Below, in pieces: positions 46,757-55,865 of a DNA stretch of 64,000 nt. A model generated the notes under the pieces. It had not been told where the DNA came from, ran no database searches, and saw nothing but the letters and a program-made list of their open reading frames with translations. Source of the stretch: Pseudomonadales bacterium (GTDB taxonomy: Bacteria > Pseudomonadota > Gammaproteobacteria > Pseudomonadales > Halieaceae); assembly GCA_024234855.1 (NCBI GenBank), contig JACKNN010000001.1, positions 992,001 through 1,056,000 on the forward strand, read 5' to 3'. The translations under genes and the position numbers were made by a program. Position 1 is the stretch's first letter. Each line of letters starts with the position of its first letter.

Positions 46757-47521
46757 TCAGTCTTTTTGCGGGCAGATCGGCGCGCGCAGTCGCGGCAGGT
46801 CCAGTATCGTCAGCTCGCGCTTTTGCAGGTTGATGACGCCCTGTTTTTCCAGCCTGGCCATCTCCCGGCATACCGTCTCCAGGGTGATTCCCAGGTAGTT
46901 GCCGATATCCGTACGCGACATCGGCAGGTGTAGTTCGGTTGTACTCTCGCCTCGCCGCGCCGCCCGGGTCGACAGTCCCAGCAAAAAGGCCGCGATACGC
47001 TTCCTGGCGGGACGTTTGTGCATGAACTGGGCCGCGAGCTCGTGGTCTTCCACCATGCGCTGGCTCATCAGGTGAAATAGCCTCGACTGCAGGTCGGGAA
47101 TTTTGCGACACAGGTCTTCCAGCTCGGCGAACGGGATTTCGCAGACCAGCGTGTCCTCCAGCGCCCGGGCGGTGCTGCGGTAATGCGACTCGCCAATACC
47201 GGAGAAGCCGAATATTTCACCGGCCAGGTGGCAACCGGTTATCCGGACCCAGCCGTCGGCGTGGGTGGTGTAGGTCTTGATGCTGCCCCTGAGGATGGCG
47301 TGCAGGGCTTTGAATTCCTGGTTCTGCTGGTACAGGTCCTCCCCAACTTTCAGTGTGCGGCGATGCTCGATGATGCCTTCCAGGGCGGTCAGGTGGCGCG
47401 GGTCGAGCGCTGCCGGCAGGCACAATATGCGCATGCGGCAGGTGTCGCAGGACATGTCGAACTCGTGCGAGCACAACAGATCCGAGCCGATAATCTCGGC
47501 GACCAGCTTATGATGCAGCAT
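46757..47521 (-). CDS. FNR/Anr family oxygen-sensing regulator
   Basis: 254 aa CRP/FNR regulator. The N-terminal cysteine cluster CDTCRMRILC (CxxCx5C, residues 25-34) plus the central Cys in RITGCHLAGEIFGF match the four [4Fe-4S] ligands of E. coli FNR and Pseudomonas Anr, so oxygen sensing is likely. The cNMP-like beta barrel spans about 40-150; the HTH MSRTDIGNYLGITLETVCREMARLEKQG lies near 195-222. ATG 47521 was preferred over 47614 because it gives FNR-like spacing to the cysteines. It would activate anaerobic or microaerobic genes at TTGAT-N4-ATCAA sites. Confidence 0.92.
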   Translation of the reverse strand: MLHHKLVAEIIGSDLLCSHEFDMSCDTCRMRILCLPAALDPRHLTALEGIIEHRRTLKVGEDLYQQNQEFKALHAILRGSIKTYTTHADGWVRITGCHLAGEIFGFSGIGESHYRSTARALEDTLVCEIPFAELEDLCRKIPDLQSRLFHLMSQRMVEDHELAAQFMHKRPARKRIAAFLLGLSTRAARRGESTTELHLPMSRTDIGNYLGITLETVCREMARLEKQGVINLQKRELTILDLPRLRAPICPQKD

Positions 47522-47686
47522 CACCTGTGACCTTTTTATGGGCTGCAGTTGTCGATTGGCAGCGTGCGCAACATTATGGATGAACTGACCTGCCTTGTCA
47601 TGGGTGTGGCTCACGCGCAGGCAATAGCAGTTTTGTGTAGGGGAAATATGTTAATCTTCAGTTACTTAGCATAACGAGGAAGATCC

Positions 47687-48160
47687 ATGCACTGTCCGTT
47701 TTGTGGCGCTGATGACACCAAGGTTATCGATTCCCGCCTCGTCGCCGAGGGCGACCAGGTCCGGCGCAGGCGCGAGTGCCTGAGTTGTGCCGAGCGTTTT
47801 ACCACGTATGAGATGGCCGAACTGGTCATGCCGCGCGTCATCAAGCAAAACGGCAGCCGGGAACCCTTCGACGAGGAGAAACTGCGCGCCGGCTTCCTGC
47901 GGGCACTGGAGAAGCGACCGGTGTCGGTGGAGCGGATCGAGGCGGTGATCAACCATATCAAGCACGATCTGCGGGCGACGGGTGAGCGCGAGGTCGGTTC
48001 CCGGGTGCTGGGCGAGCTGGTGATGGACCAGCTCAAGCAGCTGGACCAGGTGGCCTATGTCCGTTTCGCCTCGGTCTATCGCAGCTTCCAGGATATTGCT
48101 GAATTTCGCGACGCCATCGAGCGGCTCGAAGCCGAGCCGGCGTTCAAGCCGGCGCAGTGA
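47687..48160 (+). CDS. nrdR: transcriptional repressor NrdR
   Basis: 157 aa. The N-terminal zinc ribbon [17 protein letters not shown]...[17 protein letters not shown] (four Cys) binds DNA; an ATP-cone follows at about residues 46-135 ([20 protein letters not shown]), which senses dATP/ATP. NrdR represses ribonucleotide reductase genes via paired boxes; matching boxes lie before nrdA at 27196-27243. It heads a nrdR-ribD-ribE order common in gammaproteobacteria, with ribD starting 15 bp downstream. Confidence 0.98.
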   Translation: MHCPFCGADDTKVIDSRLVAEGDQVRRRRECLSCAERFTTYEMAELVMPRVIKQNGSREPFDEEKLRAGFLRALEKRPVSVERIEAVINHIKHDLRATGEREVGSRVLGELVMDQLKQLDQVAYVRFASVYRSFQDIAEFRDAIERLEAEPAFKPAQ

Positions 48161-48175
48161 GCGGCCGCCGCCCCG

Positions 48176-49288
48176 ATGGACCGTTTTCACGACACCCGCC
48201 TGATGGCGCGCGCCCTGCAACTGGCCCGGCGTAGCCAGTATTCGGCTATGCCCAACCCCCATGTGGGCTGCGTGCTGGTGCGGGACGGCCACGTGATAGG
48301 TGAGGGCCACACCCGCCCGGCGGGGGGCAACCATGCCGAAATCGAGGCGCTGCTGGCGGCCGGGGACGCCCGGGGCGCGGTGGCCTATGTCACCCTGGAG
48401 CCTTGCAGCCACCAGGGCAGAACCGGGCCCTGCGCCGACGCGCTGATCAGGGCCGGGGTGACGCGCGTGGTGGCGGCCATGGCCGATCCCAATCCACAGG
48501 TGGCGGGCCGGGGACTGGAAAAACTGCGCGCCGCCGGTATTGCAGTGGACTGCGGCCTGCTCGAGGCCGAGGCCCGGCAGCTGATTCCCGGGTTTATCGC
48601 CCGCATGACCCGCGGTCGCGGCCGGGTGCGAGCCAAGCTGGCCATGTCACTGGACGGCCGTACCGCAATGGCGTCGGGCCAGAGCCAATGGATCACCGGC
48701 CCCGCCGCCCGCCAGGACGTCCAGCGCCTGCGCGCGATGAGTTGCGCGGTCGTCACCGGCGTCGGGACAGTATTGGCGGATGATTGCGCCCTCACGGTGC
48801 GCGCGCCGGAACTGGGCCTTGCGGCGCCGGCCGCGGCGCTGGCGGCGAGCCGGCAGCCGCTGCGGGTAGTGCTGGATTCTTCGCTGCAGACCCCGGCACT
48901 CGCCAGGGTGCTGGGTGCGGGCGGCGCCACGCTGCTGTGTCATGCCGCCGGCCTGCAGGTGCCGCCTGCCCTGGCGGAGAGCGGGGCAGAATTTACCGCC
49001 CTCGCCCGGAGCGAGCAGGGGCTGGACCTGCGGCAGCTGATGGCCGAGCTGGGCGCGCGGCAATGCAATGAAATTCTGGTAGAATCTGGCCCCCGTTTGG
49101 CCGGCGCCCTGCTGCGGGAGGGTTTGCTGGACGAACTGATAGTGTACATGGCGCCCGCCCTGCTGGGTGACCGGGCGCGCCCCCTGCTCAGCCTTCCCCT
49201 TGACGATATGGCGGACAAGGTGCAGTTGCAGATCGAGGATGTGCGCAAAGTCGGGCAGGACTGGCGTTTTATCGCCAGGCCCGCGTGA
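48176..49288 (+). CDS. ribD: bifunctional pyrimidine deaminase/reductase of riboflavin synthesis
   Basis: 370 aa. N-terminal deaminase (about 1-145) with zinc site HAEIEAL and TLEPCSHQGRTGPCADALI; C-terminal reductase (about 150-368) with RAKLAMSLDGRTAMASGQSQWI and ILVESGPRLAGALL. It converts the GTP cyclohydrolase II product to 5-amino-6-ribitylamino-uracil phosphate in two steps. Upstream neighbour nrdR, downstream ribE at 31 bp. No FMN riboswitch is visible before it. Confidence 0.96.
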   Translation: MDRFHDTRLMARALQLARRSQYSAMPNPHVGCVLVRDGHVIGEGHTRPAGGNHAEIEALLAAGDARGAVAYVTLEPCSHQGRTGPCADALIRAGVTRVVAAMADPNPQVAGRGLEKLRAAGIAVDCGLLEAEARQLIPGFIARMTRGRGRVRAKLAMSLDGRTAMASGQSQWITGPAARQDVQRLRAMSCAVVTGVGTVLADDCALTVRAPELGLAAPAAALAASRQPLRVVLDSSLQTPALARVLGAGGATLLCHAAGLQVPPALAESGAEFTALARSEQGLDLRQLMAELGARQCNEILVESGPRLAGALLREGLLDELIVYMAPALLGDRARPLLSLPLDDMADKVQLQIEDVRKVGQDWRFIARPA

Positions 49289-49319
49289 GCGGCGCCCGGC
49301 GATTGTAGAAGGAAGCGAT

Positions 49320-50018
49320 ATGTTCACAGGTATTATCCAGGCAGTCGGCACCGTCGTCGCCCTGCAGCCCGGCGGCGGTGACCTGCGCCTGCGCATCAAC
49401 ACCGGCAAGCTGCCGCTGGACGATGTCGCACTGGGGGACAGTATCTGCACCAACGGCGTCTGCCTCACCGTGATCGAATTGCCCGGTGACGGCTATTGGG
49501 CGGATGTCTCGGTGGAAACCCTGAATTTCACCACCCTGGGCAAGCTCGGGCCCGGGGCCCGGGTGAACCTCGAAAAGGCGCTGACGCCCGCCAGTCGCCT
49601 CGGTGGCCATATCGTCAGCGGCCACGTCGACGGTGTCGGGCAGGTGGTGAGCCTCCAGGAGGACGGTCGCTCCGTCCGGGTGACGGTGGCAGCACCGGCG
49701 TCGCTGGCGAAGTACATTGCCCACAAGGGCAGCATTTGCGTCGACGGCACCAGTCTCACTGTGAACGCGGTGCACGGGGCCCGGTTTGAACTCAATATTA
49801 TTCCCCAGACCATGGCCGAGACGGTCTTTGGCGATTACCGCTCCGGCAGCCGGGTCAACCTCGAGGTGGATGTCATCGCCCGCTACCTGGAGCGACTCGT
49901 GCTGGGCGATGCCGCGGCCGACCCGCAAGCGGCCGTCGGCCTGTCGCTGGCGACACTGGCGGAGAACGGTTTTATACCCGGCGCGGGGCATCCCGCCGGT
50001 ACAGGGAGCAAGGTTTGA
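49320..50018 (+). CDS. ribE: riboflavin synthase alpha subunit
   Basis: 232 aa with the two lumazine-binding repeats: MFTGIIQAVGTV near residue 1 and GGHIVSGHVDGVGQVVSL near residue 95, plus LTVNAVHGARFELNIIPQT. It dismutates 6,7-dimethyl-8-ribityllumazine to riboflavin. The start at 49320 follows AGAAGGAAGCGAT. The stop overlaps the next gene by 4 bp (GTTTGAACAC). The C-terminal tail is a little longer than in E. coli. Confidence 0.96.
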   Translation: MFTGIIQAVGTVVALQPGGGDLRLRINTGKLPLDDVALGDSICTNGVCLTVIELPGDGYWADVSVETLNFTTLGKLGPGARVNLEKALTPASRLGGHIVSGHVDGVGQVVSLQEDGRSVRVTVAAPASLAKYIAHKGSICVDGTSLTVNAVHGARFELNIIPQTMAETVFGDYRSGSRVNLEVDVIARYLERLVLGDAAADPQAAVGLSLATLAENGFIPGAGHPAGTGSKV

Positions 50019-51118
50019 ACACGGTAGATGAGTTAATCAGTGAAATCCGCCAGGGCCGTATGGTCGTGCTGGTGGACGACGACGCCGACAGTAACAATGA
50101 AGGCGTTGTCATGGTGGCGGCGGAACACTGCGATGCCGGCCATGTGAATTTCATGGCGCGCCAGGCCCGGGGCCTGGTGTGCCTGACCCTGACCGAGGAG
50201 CGCTGTCGCCAACTGAACCTGCCGCTTATGGTCGACGAGGGGCTGGGCGAGAAAGCCCACTTCACCCTCTCCATCGAGGCGGCCGAGGGTATCGATACAG
50301 GGATCTCGGCGGCGGACCGCGCCCGCACCGTGCAGGCTGCGGTGGCCCCCTTCGCCAGGCCCCAGGACATCGTCCAGCCCGGGCATATCTTCCCGCTGGC
50401 GGCCATGCCGGGCGGGGTGCTGACCCGCGCCGGTCACACCGAGGCCGGTTCTGATTATGCGCGGCTGGCAGGCCTGTTGCCGGCGGCGGTGATCACCGAC
50501 ATCCTCACCCCGGCGGGCATGCTCGCCGATGGCGCCGCGCTGCGTGAATTTGCCGATAAGCACCAGTTGAAGATAGGCAGCATCGCCGACCTCATCCACT
50601 TTCGCATGGTCAACGAGCGCACCATTCGCCGGGTGCGTGAGGGTACAATCAATACCGCCTACGGCGAATTCCGCCTGACCGCCTACCGCGACCAGACGGC
50701 CGGTGCGGTACACCTGGCCCTGTCCCGGGGCAAGATCGTTCCCGAGCAGCCCACCCTGGTGCGGGTGCATGTGCAGTCCGCCCTGCGGGACCTGGTGACC
50801 AGTCGGATACCGGAGCAGGCCAGCTGGAACATGGCCGGTTGCCTGCAGGCGGTGGCGGAAAATGGGCGCGGCGTGATTGTGTTGCTGGCGCGATGCGAGA
50901 GCCCCGAGCAATTGCTGGCCAGCATCGATATGGCGCTGGGGGAGGCGGGGCAGGGCGGCGCCATGAGCCCGGACAGCTACACCACGGTCGGGCTCGGCTC
51001 GCAGATTCTCAAGGACCTCGGGGTGGGAAAAATCCACCTGATGGGCGCGCCTATCAAGTACAATGCGATTTCCGGCTTCGGCCTGGAAGTGCTTGATTTT
51101 GTCCAGCCGGGCCAGTGA
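50015..51118 (+). CDS. RibB-RibX fusion with eroded DHBP-synthase signature
   Basis: 367 aa: an N-terminal 3,4-dihydroxy-2-butanone 4-phosphate synthase (RibB) domain (about 1-200) and a C-terminal GTP-cyclohydrolase-II-like domain (about 205-365). The C-terminal domain lacks the zinc cysteines (SECLTGD...RCDCG replaced by VQSALRDLVTSRIPEQ), as in the known RibBX variant. Unusually, the RibB domain is also altered: the DDEDRENEGD loop reads DDDADSNNEGV (residues 21-31), so the acidic loop positions at R37/E38 and D42 (E. coli numbering) are gone, and the VCEI..DDG loop reads ITDILTPAG (160-168). GHTEA and PGHIFPL remain. Activity is therefore uncertain. It lies between ribE and ribH. Confidence 0.8.
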   Translation: MNTVDELISEIRQGRMVVLVDDDADSNNEGVVMVAAEHCDAGHVNFMARQARGLVCLTLTEERCRQLNLPLMVDEGLGEKAHFTLSIEAAEGIDTGISAADRARTVQAAVAPFARPQDIVQPGHIFPLAAMPGGVLTRAGHTEAGSDYARLAGLLPAAVITDILTPAGMLADGAALREFADKHQLKIGSIADLIHFRMVNERTIRRVREGTINTAYGEFRLTAYRDQTAGAVHLALSRGKIVPEQPTLVRVHVQSALRDLVTSRIPEQASWNMAGCLQAVAENGRGVIVLLARCESPEQLLASIDMALGEAGQGGAMSPDSYTTVGLGSQILKDLGVGKIHLMGAPIKYNAISGFGLEVLDFVQPGQ

Positions 51119-51153
51119 TCGCACGGCTGCATTGACAGGAAAGGAAGGGAACG

Positions 51154-51624
51154 ATGACGGACATAAAGACAATCGAGGGCGATTTTGCCGGTGGCAAGGG
51201 CAGGTACACCCTGGTCGTGGGGCGCTGGAACAGCTTCGTGGTGGAACACCTGCTGAGCGGTGCCATCGACACCCTGCGGCGCCACGGCGTGACCGACAAG
51301 CAGATAGCGATCGTGCGCGCCCCCGGTGCGTTCGAGATTCCGCTGGTGTGCAAAAAAGTGGCGGCAAAAGGTGATGTGGACGCCATTATCGCCCTGGGCG
51401 CGGTGATCCGCGGCGGCACACCGCACTTTGAGTACGTGGCCGGCGAGTGCACCAAGGGCATCGCCCAGGTCAGTATGGAAACCGGCGTGCCGATCGCCTT
51501 CGGTGTGCTGACGGTGGATTCGATCGAACAGGCGGTGGAGCGCTCGGGCACGAAGGCGGGGAACAAGGGCGCGGAGGCGGCGCTGTCGGCACTTGAAATG
51601 GTCAGCCTGCTGGCCAGGCTCTGA
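51154..51624 (+). CDS. ribH: 6,7-dimethyl-8-ribityllumazine synthase
   Basis: 156 aa lumazine synthase, which condenses 5-amino-6-ribitylaminouracil with dihydroxybutanone phosphate. Seen: [32 protein letters not shown], the [16 protein letters not shown] catalytic segment with its His, and [15 protein letters not shown]. It forms large icosahedral or pentameric assemblies in the cytosol. It lies 35 bp after the RibB-RibX gene and 39 bp before nusB. Confidence 0.97.
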   Translation: MTDIKTIEGDFAGGKGRYTLVVGRWNSFVVEHLLSGAIDTLRRHGVTDKQIAIVRAPGAFEIPLVCKKVAAKGDVDAIIALGAVIRGGTPHFEYVAGECTKGIAQVSMETGVPIAFGVLTVDSIEQAVERSGTKAGNKGAEAALSALEMVSLLARL

Positions 51625-51663
51625 ACCCGCCGCAGGAATGAGCCGGATGAACGAGTTGGCTGA

Positions 51664-52116
51664 ATGAGCAGGCCCGCCCACAATACCCTGGCGGCGGAGC
51701 GCCGCAAGGCCCGCCATTACGGCATGCAGGCCCTGTACCAGTGGCATATGGCCGGCGCCTCGCTCGCCGCGATCGAGGCTGAATTTCGGGCCGACTACGA
51801 TTTCAGCCATGTCGACCTGGAGTATTTCCAGGCGCTGCTGCACGGGGTGCCCGCGCACGTGGACGAGTTGGAGGCGACGCTTGAGCCGCTGCTCGATCGC
51901 AAGCTTGACGACCTCGATCCCATAGAGCGCACCCTGTTGCGTATGGGCACCTTCGAGCTGGCCCATCGACTTGATGTACCCTACAAGGTGGTTATCAACG
52001 AGGCGGTGGCCCTGACCAAAAAATTTGGCGCCACCGACGGCCACAAGTACATCAACGGCGTGCTGGACAAAGTCGCCCGGCAGTTGCGCAAGGTTGAGAT
52101 AGACGCGGCATCCTGA
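51664..52116 (+). CDS. nusB: transcription antitermination factor NusB
   Basis: 150 aa helical RNA-binding protein that with NusE acts on boxA RNA in rRNA antitermination. Arg-rich N-terminus ERRKARHYGMQALYQWHM, then LDPIERTLLRMGTFELAHR and the conserved VVINEAVALTKKFGATDGHKYINGVLDKVAR C-terminal helices. The usual order ribH-nusB-thiL-pgpA is kept. Its stop overlaps the thiL ATG (TGATG). Confidence 0.97.
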   Translation: MSRPAHNTLAAERRKARHYGMQALYQWHMAGASLAAIEAEFRADYDFSHVDLEYFQALLHGVPAHVDELEATLEPLLDRKLDDLDPIERTLLRMGTFELAHRLDVPYKVVINEAVALTKKFGATDGHKYINGVLDKVARQLRKVEIDAAS

Positions 52117-53036
52117 TGCCTGTCTCGGAATTCACCCTCATCTACCGTTTTTTTTCCGCTCTTGGCCGCGGTGAAGCCGTAGACCTGTCCGTGGGAGACG
52201 ACTGCGCCATCCTGCGCCTGGATGCCGGCGAGCGCCTGGCCACCTCGGTGGACACCATGGTCGAGGGCGTGCACTTTCCCGCTGACACTTTCCCCGAGGA
52301 CATCGGCTATCGGGCGGTTTCCGCCGCCGCCAGCGACCTGGCCGCCATGGGCGCGCGTCCGTTGGGTATGACCCTCGCACTGACCCTGCCCGCGGCGGAC
52401 GAGTTGTGGCTGCACGCCTTCAGTCAGGGTATTGCGGCCGCCGTCGCCGAGTACCAGTTGCCGCTGGTCGGCGGTGATACCACCCGCGGCCCCCTGACGA
52501 TCACGGTGCAGGTATTGGGCGCGCTGCCCATGGACCGGGCCCTGCTGCGCGGCGGGGCGCAGGCCGGGGATGGCGTTTACGTGTCGGGCAGCCTGGGGGA
52601 TGCCGCCGCCGCCCTGGCCGTGCTGGACGGCGAGTGGTTGCCGCCGCCGGACCAGGTCGAATACCTGCTGGACCGATTCAATCGCCCGCACGCCCGGATA
52701 GCGCTGGGCCGCGAACTGCTGGGCCTTGCCTCGGCCGCGATCGATATATCCGACGGCCTGCTGGCGGATGCCGGGCATATCGCCGCGGCCAGCGGCGCCA
52801 GGCTGCGCATCGAGCCGGCGCTGCTGCCGCTGTCACCTGCTCTGCGGGGCCATACCTCGCCGGAGCAGGCCCGGCAGTGGGCGCTTACCGGCGGCGATGA
52901 TTACGAACTGTGTTTTTGCCTGCCCCCCGGAGTTGAACCGCCGGCGGGTTGCACCCTGGTCGGCCGGGTCGAGCCCGGCAGCGGGGTGGACTGCGGTCTC
53001 GACATGCCCGCCGCGGCGGGTTACCAGCATTTTTGA
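52116..53036 (+). CDS. thiL: thiamine-monophosphate kinase
   Basis: 306 aa, phosphorylates thiamine monophosphate to thiamine diphosphate. Seen: the SVGDDCAIL and DTMVEGVHFP Mg/ATP loops, GYRAVSAAASDLAAMGARP, the VGGDTTRGP segment and AIDISDGLLADAGHIAAASG. It overlaps nusB and lies 15 bp before pgpA. Family-typical length. Confidence 0.96.
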   Translation: MPVSEFTLIYRFFSALGRGEAVDLSVGDDCAILRLDAGERLATSVDTMVEGVHFPADTFPEDIGYRAVSAAASDLAAMGARPLGMTLALTLPAADELWLHAFSQGIAAAVAEYQLPLVGGDTTRGPLTITVQVLGALPMDRALLRGGAQAGDGVYVSGSLGDAAAALAVLDGEWLPPPDQVEYLLDRFNRPHARIALGRELLGLASAAIDISDGLLADAGHIAAASGARLRIEPALLPLSPALRGHTSPEQARQWALTGGDDYELCFCLPPGVEPPAGCTLVGRVEPGSGVDCGLDMPAAAGYQHF

Positions 53037-53051
53037 TGCAGGGAGAATACC

Positions 53052-53552
53052 ATGAGCCGACCGGCCGCCGCGGGCGCCCGCGCAGCACTCAAGCCCACCC
53101 CGTTTCGCCGGCCGGTGCAGTTGCTGGCATTTGGCTTTGGCAGCGGACTCTTCCCCCGGGCGCCCGGCACAGCAGGCACCCTGGCCGCAGTTCCCCTGTA
53201 CTGGCTGATCGCCGACTGGGGACTGCCAGGCTACACCCTCTTTGTGCTGGCTGCCGCCGTCGCGGGTATCTGGATCTGCGGCATCGCCAGCGAACAGCTC
53301 CGGGTGCACGACCATCCCGGCATAGTGTGGGATGAATTCGTCGGCTACTGGATCACCCTGTGGGCGATGCCGGTGGACTGGGTGTGGATGCTGGCGGGAT
53401 TCGTTGCGTTCCGGGTGTTCGACATCGTCAAACCCTGGCCGATCAGCCACCTGGACAGGACCGTGAGCGGGGGGTTCGGCATCATGATCGATGACATCCT
53501 GGCGGGCGTAATGGCCTGCGCCACGCTGCACCTCGCCCTGTGGGTGCTTTAG
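53052..53552 (+). CDS. pgpA: phosphatidylglycerophosphatase A
   Basis: 166 aa inner-membrane enzyme that dephosphorylates phosphatidylglycerophosphate to phosphatidylglycerol. Conserved FGSGLFPRAPGTAGTLAAVPLYW near residue 33, the WDEFVGYWITLW segment near residue 95 and FRVFDIVKPWPI. Several hydrophobic helices are visible. The ATG follows GGGAGAATACC. It belongs to the nusB-thiL-pgpA group. Confidence 0.95.
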   Translation: MSRPAAAGARAALKPTPFRRPVQLLAFGFGSGLFPRAPGTAGTLAAVPLYWLIADWGLPGYTLFVLAAAVAGIWICGIASEQLRVHDHPGIVWDEFVGYWITLWAMPVDWVWMLAGFVAFRVFDIVKPWPISHLDRTVSGGFGIMIDDILAGVMACATLHLALWVL

Positions 53553-53553
53553 C

Positions 53554-54207
53554 GTGAACCTCAATGGAGCCACCGTCCTGGCGCTGGCGGCCTCACTGCT
53601 GCTGATCGCACCGACGGTCCGGGCGGCGCCGCCCCGCATCGAGGTGGAGGCCCTGTTTACCGACGCCGCCGTGCTGCAGATTGACGGCGAGCGCAAAATG
53701 CTGAAGGCGGGACAATCCTACAAGGCGGTGACGCTGGTGGCGGCCTATTCGCGCACTGCCACCCTGGAAGTGGACGGCCAGACCATGGTGTTGGGCATAT
53801 CGCGCCGGGTAGGCACCCGCTATGAGAGCGCCGAGGTGCAGGTAGTCAGCATCCCGCACGATGCCAATATGCAGTACCAGACCACCGCGGCCATCAACGG
53901 CCGCAGCCTGCAGGTGCTGGTGGATACCGGTGCCAACGTCGTCGCCCTGAATTCCGGCCACGCCCGGGCGCTGGGCCTGGATTACAGGCTCGGTGTGCCG
54001 GCCCGGGTAGAAACCGCCAGCGGCTCGGTGGAGGCCTGGTTCGTCACCCTGCGTACGGTCGATGTCGGCGGTATACGGGTCGACAACGTCGAGGCAACTG
54101 TAGTCGAAGGCAATTTCCCGAGCACTGTGCTGTTGGGCATGACCTACCTCAGGCACGTCAAAATGGAGGAAGCCGGCGGTGTGCTCTCACTTTCGCGGGC
54201 CTGGTAG
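53554..54207 (+). CDS. exported retropepsin-like aspartic protease
   Basis: 217 aa. An N-terminal hydrophobic signal (LALAASLLLIAPTVRA) leads to a beta-rich region and a C-terminal clan AA aspartic protease domain (TIGR02281 type) with VDTGANVVALNSGHARALG near residue 129; the catalytic Asp-Thr-Gly is intact. Only one DTG exists, so the active form should be a dimer. The start is GTG at 53554, immediately after the pgpA stop, so co-transcription is likely. The target is unknown; it separates pgpA from ribA here. Confidence 0.8.
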   Translation: MNLNGATVLALAASLLLIAPTVRAAPPRIEVEALFTDAAVLQIDGERKMLKAGQSYKAVTLVAAYSRTATLEVDGQTMVLGISRRVGTRYESAEVQVVSIPHDANMQYQTTAAINGRSLQVLVDTGANVVALNSGHARALGLDYRLGVPARVETASGSVEAWFVTLRTVDVGGIRVDNVEATVVEGNFPSTVLLGMTYLRHVKMEEAGGVLSLSRAW

Positions 54208-54278
54208 CGTGGCTGCCACGGCCCCGGATTCAGCCCGGGCTTATCTCGCAACCGGCGGGATAAAACTGCTAGAATGGC

Positions 54279-54295
54279 CGGCCTTTTTTGCCGGA
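54279..54295 (+). other. short hairpin upstream of ribA
   Basis: CCGGC, a T-rich loop, then GCCGG, ending 9 bp before the GTG start of ribA; a TAGAAT -10-like hexamer lies at 54270-54275. It may be a 5' RNA structure near the ribosome-binding region. Confidence 0.3.
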
Positions 54296-54303
54296 TTCCC
54301 CGA

Positions 54304-54903
54304 GTGACAGTACGCTACGTAGAATCTTCCCGCCTCCCCACCCAGTGGGGCGATTTCGATATGCACGGTTTCGAAGACCCTGAATCCAACAAGGAGCACC
54401 TGGTGCTGACCATGGGGGATGTGGGCAACGGCGAGCCGGTGCTGGTGCGGGTGCACTCGGAATGCCTCACTGGCGACGCCCTGTTCAGCCTGCGTTGCGA
54501 CTGCGGCAACCAGCTGCAGGCGGCGCTGAAGGCGATCGCCACACAGGGCAGGGGCGCCCTGTTCTACCTCCGGCAGGAGGGTCGCGGCATTGGCCTGCTC
54601 AATAAGATCAAGGCCTATAAGCTGCAGGATGCCGGCGCCGACACGGTGGAGGCCAACGAACAGCTTGGTTTTGGCGCCGATATGCGCGACTACAGCATGC
54701 TGGGCCCGATGTTCAGGCACCTGCGCATCACCGCTGCACGATTAATGACCAATAACCCCCGCAAGGTCGCGGCCCTGGAAGAGGCTGGGATAGAGGTGGT
54801 AGAGCGTATCGCCCTGCATACCGACCGCAATCCGCACAACGAAAAGTACCTGATCACGAAGGCGGGGAAACTGGGGCATTTTTTTGACGGGCATCCGCTG
54901 TAG
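54304..54903 (+). CDS. ribA: GTP cyclohydrolase II
   Basis: 199 aa stand-alone enzyme for the first committed step of riboflavin synthesis: opens the GTP imidazole ring to the formamidopyrimidine product. The zinc-cysteine and GTP loops are intact: [22 protein letters not shown] near residue 56, [15 protein letters not shown] near residue 88 and [12 protein letters not shown] near residue 145. The start is GTG at 54304. An intact RibA here explains why the GCH2-like half of the RibB-RibX protein can be degenerate. Confidence 0.97.
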   Translation: MTVRYVESSRLPTQWGDFDMHGFEDPESNKEHLVLTMGDVGNGEPVLVRVHSECLTGDALFSLRCDCGNQLQAALKAIATQGRGALFYLRQEGRGIGLLNKIKAYKLQDAGADTVEANEQLGFGADMRDYSMLGPMFRHLRITAARLMTNNPRKVAALEEAGIEVVERIALHTDRNPHNEKYLITKAGKLGHFFDGHPL

Positions 54904-54919
54904 GGTCCGCCGGATTGCT

Positions 54920-54937
54920 CCCGCCGCGACCGGCGGG
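54920..54937. terminator. GC-rich hairpin between ribA and ispA (weak terminator candidate)
   Basis: CCCGCCG-CGAC-CGGCGGG, a 7-bp stem between the convergent ribA and ispA stops. It lacks a T-run on either strand, so intrinsic termination is uncertain. Confidence 0.3.
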
Positions 54938-54956
54938 CATTGCCCGACCGATTCCC

Positions 54957-55865
54957 CTACCGGTCCCGCTCGACGATATACCGTGCCAGGTCCCGCAGGT
55001 GGTCGGCGGATTCGCCGAATTCATCGAGCGCCTCCAGCGCCGCCTTGAGCAGGCGTTTCACTTCCTTTTTCGCCCCCGCCAGACCCATCAGCTTCACGTA
55101 GGTCGGCTTGTTGGCGTCCCCGTCCTTACCCTGGGTCTTGCCGAGGGTTGCCGTATCCCCTTCCACGTCCAGGATGTCATCCACCACCTGGAAGGCCAGG
55201 CCGATATGGCTTCCGTATTCGTCCAGGGCGGCCAACTGCTCCTCTGACGCCCCCGCGGCAATACCGCCCATGGCCAGTGCGGCGCGGATCAGGGCGCCGG
55301 TTTTGAGGGCATGCATGGCCTGGAGTTGGGGAAGGGTGAGGTCTGAGCCGGTGGCGGCAGTGTCTATGGCCTGTCCGCCGACCATGCCGCGCAGACCAGA
55401 GGCGGCAGCCAGGGTTTTGATCATGGCGATTCGCTGTGACGGGCTGAACTCCGCGGCGTCGGCCAATAACTCAAAGGCGCGGGCCTGCAGTGCATCGCCA
55501 ACCAGAATTGCGGTAGCCTCGTTATAAGCCCTATGGCAGCTGGGTTGCCCCCGGCGCAGGTCGTCGTCGTCCATTGCGGGCAGGTCGTCATGGACCAGGG
55601 AGTAGCTGTGGATCATCTCTACGGCGCAGGCGATGGCATTGACCCCCTCATCGGTGCCGGCAGTCGCGTTCGCTGCGGCGTAGACGAGTACAGCGCGAAT
55701 GCGTTTGCCACCGTTGGTCAGCGCGTAGCGGCAGGCATCAGCTAATGACAACAGTGCCTGCCCGATTTCCTGGGGGAGCCCCGCATTGTCAACTGCGAGG
55801 CTGGCCAGTTGTCGGTCCGCCGCGTCTCTTTTATCCAGGTAATAGTCGGTGAAGGCGGGTGTCAT
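54957..55865 (-). CDS. ispA: farnesyl diphosphate synthase
   Basis: 302 aa isoprenyl diphosphate synthase (IspA type), condensing IPP with DMAPP and GPP to make FPP. First Asp-rich motif DDLPAMDDDDLRRGQPS near residue 94 and second motif DDILD near residue 235, with GGQAIDTAATG and FQVVDDILDVEGD around it. It overlaps the xseB stop by 4 bp (ATGA), the standard xseB-ispA order; dxs, which often follows, is not in the window. Confidence 0.96.
   Translation of the reverse strand: MTPAFTDYYLDKRDAADRQLASLAVDNAGLPQEIGQALLSLADACRYALTNGGKRIRAVLVYAAANATAGTDEGVNAIACAVEMIHSYSLVHDDLPAMDDDDLRRGQPSCHRAYNEATAILVGDALQARAFELLADAAEFSPSQRIAMIKTLAAASGLRGMVGGQAIDTAATGSDLTLPQLQAMHALKTGALIRAALAMGGIAAGASEEQLAALDEYGSHIGLAFQVVDDILDVEGDTATLGKTQGKDGDANKPTYVKLMGLAGAKKEVKRLLKAALEALDEFGESADHLRDLARYIVERDR

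Noticed and set aside
48100..48176. possible FMN riboswitch before ribD
   Set aside because: Only 15 bp separate nrdR and ribD; no RFN-element motifs are seen there or before ribA.
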